Below, in pieces: positions 1-4,906 of a stretch of 23,153 nt of DNA. How positions within the stretch are numbered: position 1 is the stretch's first letter; the number at the start of each line of letters is the position of its first letter. The translations under genes and the position numbers were made by a program. Source of the stretch: a virus; IMG/VR virus record IMGVR_UViG_3300044647_000519, positions 1-23,153 of that record. One strand, 5' to 3'. The notes under the pieces are model-generated. The model ran no database searches. It worked only from the letters and a program-made list of their open reading frames with translations, and was not told where the DNA came from.

Positions 1-1
1 T

Positions 2-220
2 TATCAAAATGCTGGATCAACGGGTCCAGTGGACATTGTTGCAATTAAGAACGGAAAGGTTTGGTTGTTTGATATCAAGAGCAAGAACAGTGAACTGAAC
101 TGGGGTTTTAGTAGAACCTTTGCTCAGGAGATGCTTGGAGTACAGATCCTAGTGTTTAATCCTAGAACACGAAAGATGCGCTTTGTCAAGCACCGTAAGC
201 ACAACGAGGGTATTCTATGA
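2..220 (+). CDS. Holliday-junction-resolvase-like PD-(D/E)XK nuclease, 5'-truncated by window edge
   Basis: The frame is open from the first bases of the window, so only the C-terminal 72 residues are seen and the true start lies upstream; the GTG at 29 is internal. The visible part has the core of a small PD-(D/E)XK nuclease: GPVDIVAI (the metal-binding Asp), a beta-hairpin, then LFDIKSK (the D-x-K motif), as in archaeal Hjc-like resolvases and phage recombination nucleases. The likely role is cutting branched DNA during phage replication or packaging. The stop overlaps the ATG of the next gene by 4 nt (ATGA), so the two are probably translationally coupled. The family assignment rests on the motif pair only; another small restriction-like nuclease is possible. 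Confidence 0.6.
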   Translation, partial: YQNAGSTGPVDIVAIKNGKVWLFDIKSKNSELNWGFSRTFAQEMLGVQILVFNPRTRKMRFVKHRKHNEGIL

Positions 221-1086
221 TTCATACACTAGTAGATGATATTTACTCTTTGGTTCTCTCCAAGAGGGCACCGGAGGGGGTTGATGTTGAGAAAGAGATT
301 GACGCCTTTGGTGAGGCAGTCAAGGATCTCATGCGTAAGGAGTTCCTTAGCAAGAGCTTCGATTCTCGCAAGCTGAGGCTCTCAAATATTGGAAGAGACG
401 ACCGTTATTTATGGAATCACTACCATAGTAAAGCACGACAGAAGTACCGCCCAGAGAACCTCATCAAGTTCCTCTATGGTCACATCATCGAGGAGATGCT
501 GCTGTTCCTGGTTAAGATGTCCGGGCATAAGGTGACACATGAACAGCATCCCTGTGAGGTAGCTGAAGTCAAGGGGTCTATGGACTGTAAGATTGATGGG
601 ATTGTGACTGACATCAAGTCCACCAGCACCTACGGCTTCAAGAAGTTCAAGGATGGCTCACTGGCTTATGATGATCCCTTTGCCTATGTGGGACAGATCA
701 AAGCCTATGCTCACTCCGAGGGTGAGACAAAGTACGGGTGGCTTGCAATGGACAAGCAGAATGGACACCTGACCTATCTCATGTACGATGAGAAGGACAC
801 ACAGGCTCCAGTACATGAGAAGATTAGCTACTCCATCGAGGATCGAGTGAAGCACGTATGGCAGATGGTGAATAAGAATGAACCACCTGAGAAGCCCTGT
901 GCAGAGCCTGTGCCTGATGGCAAGAGTGGCAACATGGCATTGACGGCTACCTGCTCCTACTGTCACTTCAAGAAGGTCTGCTGGGAGGGTGTACGAGGGT
1001 TTGTGTACTCCACGGGTCCAAAGTTCTTCACCAAGGTAGTTAATGAACCCAAGGTTCCAGAGATCCCCTATGCCGAGATCCAGTAG
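217..1086 (+). CDS. RecB/Cas4-like PD-(D/E)XK exonuclease
   Basis: This 289-aa protein has the motif series of the RecB/lambda-exo/Cas4 branch of PD-(D/E)XK nucleases: a helical GHIIEE segment (from G88), D127 in KIDG, D132-I-K134 in VTDIKST, and the QIKAY motif (Q160, Y164) on the helix after the core. Near the C-terminus C246, C249 and C255 form a C-x2-C-x5-C cluster like the C-terminal Cys group of the Cas4/AddB Fe-S cluster; an upstream Cys such as C113 could supply a fourth ligand. The likely role is a DNA exonuclease for host DNA breakdown or recombination, doing the job of T7 gp6 although from another family. It starts in a 4-nt overlap with the previous nuclease and its end overlaps endonuclease I by 44 nt. 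Nuclease class is firm; exact polarity and Fe-S content are inferred. Confidence 0.8.
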   Translation: MIHTLVDDIYSLVLSKRAPEGVDVEKEIDAFGEAVKDLMRKEFLSKSFDSRKLRLSNIGRDDRYLWNHYHSKARQKYRPENLIKFLYGHIIEEMLLFLVKMSGHKVTHEQHPCEVAEVKGSMDCKIDGIVTDIKSTSTYGFKKFKDGSLAYDDPFAYVGQIKAYAHSEGETKYGWLAMDKQNGHLTYLMYDEKDTQAPVHEKISYSIEDRVKHVWQMVNKNEPPEKPCAEPVPDGKSGNMALTATCSYCHFKKVCWEGVRGFVYSTGPKFFTKVVNEPKVPEIPYAEIQ

Positions 1087-1483
1087 TAGATACCGAAGTG
1101 GTCTTGAGAGGGACTTTGCACAAGGGGTAACTGGATGGGAGTTCAAGTTTGAACCCTTCATGTTGCCCTATGTGATCCACAGGGAGTACAAACCTGACTT
1201 TGTACACTCGGACAGTGGGATCATTGTGGAGTGCAAGGGGTTCTTTAGGACGGGTGATACTCAAAAGTACAAAGCCATTAGGGACAGTATCAATAAGTAC
1301 AATGAATTGATATTTATTCTCTCTGACCCAAGGAAGAAAGTACGTAAAGGTTCTGACATTACTATGGGCAAGTGGTGTGAGAAGGAAGGGTTTAGATACT
1401 TTACACTATCACAACTAGATGAGTTCCTTGCTTATGTTGACAATGCTTCAAAGAAGAAGAGAAAGAAGTCGGCAAGACTGTAA
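1043..1483 (+). CDS. T7-type endonuclease I (Holliday junction resolvase)
   Basis: This 146-aa protein matches the phage T7 gp3 endonuclease I family in length and motif order. The catalytic set is visible as E22 (SGLERD), D52 (YKPDF), E63 and K65 (VECKG), followed by the SDPRKKVRKGSD and KWCEKEGF segments that parallel T7 gp3. These dimeric enzymes resolve four-way junctions and branched DNA and help degrade host DNA. I chose ATG 1043 because an AAGG lies about 8 nt upstream; the ATG at 1070 is an alternative that still keeps all active-site residues. The start lies 44 nt inside the upstream exonuclease gene. The basic C-terminal tail (KKKRKKSARL) may aid DNA binding. The identification is secure. 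Confidence 0.9.
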   Translation: MNPRFQRSPMPRSSSRYRSGLERDFAQGVTGWEFKFEPFMLPYVIHREYKPDFVHSDSGIIVECKGFFRTGDTQKYKAIRDSINKYNELIFILSDPRKKVRKGSDITMGKWCEKEGFRYFTLSQLDEFLAYVDNASKKKRKKSARL

Positions 1484-1499
1484 CTGGGAGACATTCTTT

Positions 1500-1754
1500 A
1501 TGAGAAACAGTATTGATGATGCTACCCCTGCTGAATGGGATGCCGTTGCAAAGCCAAAGCACTACAACCAAGGGTCCATTGAAGCCATAGAATACATTAG
1601 GCAACAATTGGGATCAGGTTTGTGTAACTATTATGAGGGTTCTGTGTTAAAATATATGCACAGGTATAAGTACAAGAATGGTCTTGAGGATCTTAAGAAG
1701 GCTAGCTGGTACTTGGAAAGACTCATTGAGGAGTACATTGTGCATGGAAAATAA
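1500..1754 (+). CDS. DUF3310 family phage protein
   Basis: This 84-aa protein has the DUF3310 signature: KPKHYN (residues 18-23), a GSIEAIEYI helix, then GSVLKYMHRYKYKNG and DLKKASWYLERLIEE. This small helical domain is common in the early and middle regions of phage genomes, often beside nucleotide-metabolism genes; its biochemical role is not established. The frame is open further upstream, but the ATG at 1500 has a GGGAGA ribosome-binding site about 8 nt upstream and begins just before the conserved region, so longer versions starting near 1419 are unlikely. It follows endonuclease I after 16 nt and overlaps the MazG-like gene by 11 nt, pointing to coupled translation. Confidence 0.85.
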   Translation: MRNSIDDATPAEWDAVAKPKHYNQGSIEAIEYIRQQLGSGLCNYYEGSVLKYMHRYKYKNGLEDLKKASWYLERLIEEYIVHGK

Positions 1755-2076
1755 AGAGGAAAAATATCTTGACTTTAATCTGTATCAGCGCCTTGCTTCT
1801 CGCACTGCGCTTTATGAAGACCGAATGTATCCCGTTTGTTCTCTCATGGTGGAAGCAGCGGAACTGGCTGACCTGTTCATCAAGCCCATTCTGAGGGGTG
1901 ATGCTGTTAGTGTGGACCGTGTAAAGGTCATTAGTGAAGCAGGGGATGTCCTTTGGAACCTTGCCATGATCTTGGATGATATGAACATTGACTTTGAGAA
2001 AGTAGCTAAAGCCAATGTAGAGAAACTTAAGAAGCGCTTGGAAGACGGGACCATTCAGGGTAGAGGTGATCGCTGA
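1744..2076 (+). CDS. MazG-like nucleoside triphosphate pyrophosphohydrolase
   Basis: This 110-aa protein carries the all-alpha NTP pyrophosphohydrolase metal motif: E37-A-A-E40 on one helix and E65-A-G-D68 on the next (EXXE...EXXD), followed by NVEKLKKRLEDG near the C-terminus, as in MazG domains. Such enzymes hydrolyse (d)NTPs to the monophosphate plus PPi. In phages they are thought to clean the nucleotide pool or alter host alarmone levels. It is a single-domain version, as is usual in phages. ATG 1744 is chosen because it begins 11 nt inside the DUF3310 gene and gives a normal family length; codons upstream in this frame encode an unrelated-looking stretch. The stop overlaps the next ATG by 1 nt (TGATG). 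Its position two genes before ribonucleotide reductase suits a nucleotide-pool role. Confidence 0.8.
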   Translation: MENKEEKYLDFNLYQRLASRTALYEDRMYPVCSLMVEAAELADLFIKPILRGDAVSVDRVKVISEAGDVLWNLAMILDDMNIDFEKVAKANVEKLKKRLEDGTIQGRGDR

Positions 2077-2333
2077 TGCAAGTCATTCAAGGTGGCTTTG
2101 GGAAGAAGGGAAAAGAAGAAGCTGAAAAGACCATTCAGGAGATCATTGATAAAATTGAGATCAAGGATAAGGTTCCTGATTCTTTTGTAGCCTTCATTGA
2201 GCATGAAGGGGAGCTACACACTATCTGTTACCCGATACTCAGCCCAATAGAGATCCTTGGTGCCCTTGAGGCACATAAGTTCAACATTCAGTTTGCAATG
2301 GCTATGGGGACACAGGAAGAGGAGGACCTTTGA
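2076..2333 (+). CDS. Small hypothetical phage protein between MazG and RNR
   Basis: This 85-aa protein is not recognised. It has a Lys/Glu-rich N-terminal helix (residues 10-32), then a central segment PDSFVAFIEHEGELH that reads as beta strands, a helix SPIEILGALEAHKF, and an acidic EEED tail. There is no signal peptide, membrane segment or Cys pair. It is joined to both neighbours by TGATG overlaps, so it is certainly translated with the MazG-like and reductase genes. A GGAGG within its 3' end (2321-2325) serves as the ribosome-binding site of the reductase. A role in nucleotide metabolism is only guilt by association. Confidence 0.7.
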   Translation: MQVIQGGFGKKGKEEAEKTIQEIIDKIEIKDKVPDSFVAFIEHEGELHTICYPILSPIEILGALEAHKFNIQFAMAMGTQEEEDL

Positions 2334-4222
2334 TGGATCTATACCAACAGTACATTCATAAATCCAGGTATGCTCGATACCTACCCAATCATAACCGAAG
2401 GGAGCACTGGGGAGAGACAGTCTTTCGATACACCAATTATTGGTTTAACAAAGGCTTGATTGATAAAGAGACAGAGGACTTGCTTTGGGCTTCCATCTTT
2501 GACATGCAAGTCATGCCCTCCATGCGGGCACTGATGACAGCAGGTGAAGCACTAGATCGAGACAACGTAGCAGGATTCAACTGTAGCTACATTGCCGTAG
2601 ACAGCCCCCGAGCCTTCGATGAGATGATGTACATTCTCATGTGTGGCACTGGGGTGGGCTTTAGTGTAGAAAGACAATACATTGCTAAGTTGCCTGAAGT
2701 AGCTGAAGACTTCTATGACACAGACACCATCATTCACGTATCGGATTCAAAGATCGGGTGGGCAAAAGCCTTCCGAGAACTCCTATCGTTGCTCTATTCA
2801 GGTCAAGTACCCAAGTGGGACGTTAGTCGAGTGCGTCCTGCTGGGGCACCTCTCCGGACTTTCGGAGGGAGGGCTTCAGGTCCAGAACCTCTTGTCAGCC
2901 TATTCCGGTTCTCAGTTGACCTCTTTAAGGGAGCTGCTGGAAGAAAACTTACAAGCCTGGAATGCCACGACCTCTGCTGCAAAATCGCTCAGATTGTTGT
3001 CGTTGGAGGAGTCCGTAGGTCAGCCCTGATTAGCCTGAGTAACCTGAGTGATGATCGCCTTCGGCGTGCAAAGCATGGTCAGTGGTGGGTAGACCAGCCC
3101 CAGCGTGGCTTGTCGAACAACAGTGCTTGCTATACGGAGAAGCCCGAGTTTGATCAGTTCCTGTCTGAATGGGCTGCACTGTATGAGTCCCGTAGTGGTG
3201 AACGAGGGATCTTCTCAAGGGTAGCTTCTCAGAAGCAGGCAGCCAGGAACGGTCGTAGGGACACTAACTTTGAGTTTGGTACAAACCCCTGCTCAGAGAT
3301 CATCCTACGTCCCAACCAGTTCTGCAACCTGAGTGAGGTTGTGGTTAGACCCAATGACACCTTGGATGATCTAAAGAACAAAGTACGTGTAGCTACAATC
3401 CTTGGAACCCTTCAGTCCACCTTGACGGACTTCCGTTACCTCCGGAATGCATGGGCTGTGAACACCAAGGAAGAATGTCTGCTGGGGGTGTCCCTTACAG
3501 GGATCATGGACCATTGGTTGTTGGGTAATCCCAATTCAAAGGATCTTGAAAAATGGCTTACTGCCATGAAGGAGACTGCAATTGAAACTAATAAAGAATG
3601 GGCTGCCAAGTTGGGCGTCAATCAAAGCACGGCTATTACTTGCGTTAAGCCTTCCGGTACTGTATCCCAGTTGGTTAATTCCGCCAGTGGTATTCATGGT
3701 CGTTATAGCCCTTATTACATTCGTCGGGTAAGAGCTGACTCCAGAGACCCCCTGTGTGCCACTCTGGAAGCCGCTGGGGTGCCTGTGGAGACTGATGTGA
3801 CCTCACCCACTACCAAGGTATTCACCTTCTACCAAAAGGCTCCAGAGGGCTCTGTGATGGCTTCCAAGCAGTCCGCTATGGATCAGTTGAAGCTGAACAG
3901 CCTGTACCAGAACTATTGGTGTGAACACAAAGTGTCACAGACGGTGTACTACAAGGACAGTGAGTTCTTGGAGGTAGGACAGTGGATCTACAACAACTTT
4001 GATGAAGTATCAGGGATTAGCTTCCTGCCCTTCTCAGAGCACACCTACCAACAGGCTCCCTATGAGGAGATCACTGAGGGGGCTTACTTGATTGGTATAG
4101 AGACAATGCCCAAAGAGATTGATTGGGACATCCAAGAGATGTCTGACAATACCGAAGGGGCACAAACTCTAGCCTGTGTGGGTAATGCCTGTGAGATAGA
4201 GTTTATCAAAGATCCACTTTAA
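2333..4222 (+). CDS. nrdJ: Class II adenosylcobalamin-dependent ribonucleotide reductase (monomeric RTPR type)
   Basis: This 629-aa protein reduces ribonucleotides to deoxyribonucleotides with adenosylcobalamin as radical source, without oxygen or a separate small subunit. It opens with SRYARYLPNHNRREHW as in Lactobacillus RTPR. The catalytic set is visible: redox Cys C84 (GFNCSYI) paired with C331 (NQFCNLSEV), and N318-P-C320-S-E322 holding the thiyl-radical Cys, Asn and Glu. CGTGVGFSVER (104-114) and CVKPSGTVSQL (437-447) are substrate-loop motifs, and the C-terminal C615/C620 pair relays reductant. At 629 aa it is shorter than the 739-aa Lactobacillus enzyme. ATG 2333 is preferred over TTG 2330 because GGAGG sits 7 nt upstream. 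It is the last gene of the plus-strand operon and is followed by hairpins. The host must supply cobalamin. Confidence 0.93.
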   Translation: MDLYQQYIHKSRYARYLPNHNRREHWGETVFRYTNYWFNKGLIDKETEDLLWASIFDMQVMPSMRALMTAGEALDRDNVAGFNCSYIAVDSPRAFDEMMYILMCGTGVGFSVERQYIAKLPEVAEDFYDTDTIIHVSDSKIGWAKAFRELLSLLYSGQVPKWDVSRVRPAGAPLRTFGGRASGPEPLVSLFRFSVDLFKGAAGRKLTSLECHDLCCKIAQIVVVGGVRRSALISLSNLSDDRLRRAKHGQWWVDQPQRGLSNNSACYTEKPEFDQFLSEWAALYESRSGERGIFSRVASQKQAARNGRRDTNFEFGTNPCSEIILRPNQFCNLSEVVVRPNDTLDDLKNKVRVATILGTLQSTLTDFRYLRNAWAVNTKEECLLGVSLTGIMDHWLLGNPNSKDLEKWLTAMKETAIETNKEWAAKLGVNQSTAITCVKPSGTVSQLVNSASGIHGRYSPYYIRRVRADSRDPLCATLEAAGVPVETDVTSPTTKVFTFYQKAPEGSVMASKQSAMDQLKLNSLYQNYWCEHKVSQTVYYKDSEFLEVGQWIYNNFDEVSGISFLPFSEHTYQQAPYEEITEGAYLIGIETMPKEIDWDIQEMSDNTEGAQTLACVGNACEIEFIKDPL

Positions 4223-4234
4223 AAAGTGACATAA

Positions 4235-4264
4235 GGGGGGTCTGTAGGGTAGTAGCGACCCCCC
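4235..4264 (+). terminator. GC-rich hairpin after the reductase gene
   Basis: GGGGGGTC (4235-4242) and GACCCCCC (4257-4264) form a perfect 8-bp stem around a 14-nt loop, starting 12 nt after the reductase stop. No U-run follows, so it is not a classic intrinsic terminator by itself. It may be an mRNA 3'-end stabiliser or part of a larger structured 3' region with the next hairpin. Confidence 0.5.
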
Positions 4265-4321
4265 TGGCATAGTGCCCTGGAAGCCACGGTTTTACTGGGG
4301 TGTTTTGGGCTAAAAGAGACA

Positions 4322-4349
4322 AAGGGGGCTTAGTGCCCCCCTTGTTTTT
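4322..4349. terminator. Probable bidirectional intrinsic terminator between convergent operons
   Basis: AAGGGGG (4322-4328) pairs with CCCCCTT (4337-4343) around an 8-nt loop. On the plus strand the stem is followed by GTTTTTG; on the minus strand it is followed by TTGTCTCTTTT. This is what a terminator serving both directions should look like. It sits exactly where the plus-strand DNA-metabolism operon meets the minus-strand late operon. Confidence 0.7.
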
Positions 4350-4386
4350 GTGTTACATTCTTTCGTCAGTTATCAAGAAGTGACGA

Positions 4387-4488
4387 CTATTTGTAACCTT
4401 TCACCTTCTCCTGAGTAGCCTTCTTAAGGCACTTCCCTGCCTTCTTACACTTAGCTGGGCTAGGGCATCCTTTGCAAACCTTGAACAT
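4387..4488 (-). CDS. 33-aa basic four-cysteine microprotein
   Basis: This tiny gene was found by reading the minus strand directly. ATG at 4488 is preceded by AGGAG (spacing 9 nt), and its A is shared with the TAA of the previous gene (TAATG). The product begins MFKVCKGCPSPAKCKK and has C5, C8, C14 and C20, a C-x2-C-x5-C-x5-C pattern that could bind one zinc ion, in a Lys-rich chain (11 Lys). It is the last gene of the late operon, just before the shared terminator. A good ribosome-binding site, coupling and an ordered Cys pattern support it as real. Function is unknown; small basic Cys-rich phage proteins of this kind may bind nucleic acid or host proteins, but that is conjecture. Confidence 0.7.
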   Translation of the reverse strand: MFKVCKGCPSPAKCKKAGKCLKKATQEKVKGYK

Positions 4489-4640
4489 TACTTTTTGCTC
4501 CTCTTATTTCTTGTCTTAGCTGCCTTCTCAAAGGCTTCTTCTGTGGGTGCTCCTTTGGAACCCTTCTTCCTCATTCGCTCACCACTACCTGCTTCAATCC
4601 TAGCACGTTTCTTATGAATGTTCTCGTAAAGACCGGGCAT
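4488..4640 (-). CDS. 50-aa conserved-type basic phage protein (MPGLYENIH... family)
   Basis: The 50-aa product starts MPGLYENIHKKRARIEAG and continues with GERMRKKGSKGAPTEEAF and a basic tail. From memory, very similar small proteins (MPGLY-x-NIH-x-KR...AGSGE-x-MRK-x-G-x-KGAPT) occur widely in tailed phages, so this is a conserved family rather than a chance frame; no function is known to me. It is highly basic and probably disordered apart from a C-terminal helix. The ATG at 4640 shares its A with the TAA of the upstream gene (TAATG), and its own TAA overlaps the next ATG the same way. Coupling at both ends suggests the three tiny products are made in step, late in infection. Confidence 0.8.
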   Translation of the reverse strand: MPGLYENIHKKRARIEAGSGERMRKKGSKGAPTEEAFEKAAKTRNKRSKK

Positions 4641-4906
4641 TACCATTTCACCTTATCAGCCCAATAGGCTGCTGAACTTTTACCTTTTGCAATATTCTTT
4701 CCGTGTCGTGCCTTAAAACTCTTTCTCTTTTGTGTCATCTCCTTAGACTCACCCTTCTTAGGTTTGCCTGCTGTCTTTGCTCCTTGCTCACCAAATCGAA
4801 TGACCTTCTCCTTACCACCCTCACATGCTTTGACAACATGAGACTTCTTAGGGTGACCTGGGGTTCTCTTTGGTTGGTTACACTTGAGGTCTGATTTTTT
4901 GATCAC
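4640..4906 (-). CDS. 88-aa basic conserved-type phage protein
   Basis: This 88-aa Lys-rich protein contains KSHVVKACEGGKEKVIRFG, GEQGAKTAGKPKKGESK, and a C-terminal block with SFKARHGKNIAKGKSSAAYW and WADKVKW. I recall closely related sequences in many unrelated tailed phages, sometimes beside the MPGLY protein, with no assigned function. The pattern of beta strands followed by a basic R-x-R-H helix suggests nucleic-acid contact, but this is inference. It starts with GTG at 4906, overlapping the stop of the 805-aa gene by 4 nt (GTGA), with GGAGG about 10 nt upstream. It ends TAATG onto the next small gene. A plus-strand frame across the same bases is a shadow. Confidence 0.75.
   Translation of the reverse strand: MIKKSDLKCNQPKRTPGHPKKSHVVKACEGGKEKVIRFGEQGAKTAGKPKKGESKEMTQKRKSFKARHGKNIAKGKSSAAYWADKVKW

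Larger units (their letters stand above)
4223..4386. other. Intergenic gap between convergent operons
   Basis: These 164 bases hold no credible gene. Besides the two G/C hairpins there are smaller pairings: GGC-ATAGT-GCC (4267-4277), a TAGTGCCC (4270-4277) that could pair with GGGCTA (4307-4312) through a bulge, and CGTCA/TGACG (4364-4368 with 4381-4385) just past the stop of the last minus-strand gene. TAGTGCCC occurs twice (4270 and 4331). The stretch looks like a structured shared 3' untranslated region. Confidence 0.55.

Noticed and set aside
4265-4320. A possible tRNA between the operons
   Set aside because: No acceptor, anticodon and T-arm set can be assembled, and no T-loop consensus (GTTCRANNC) is present.
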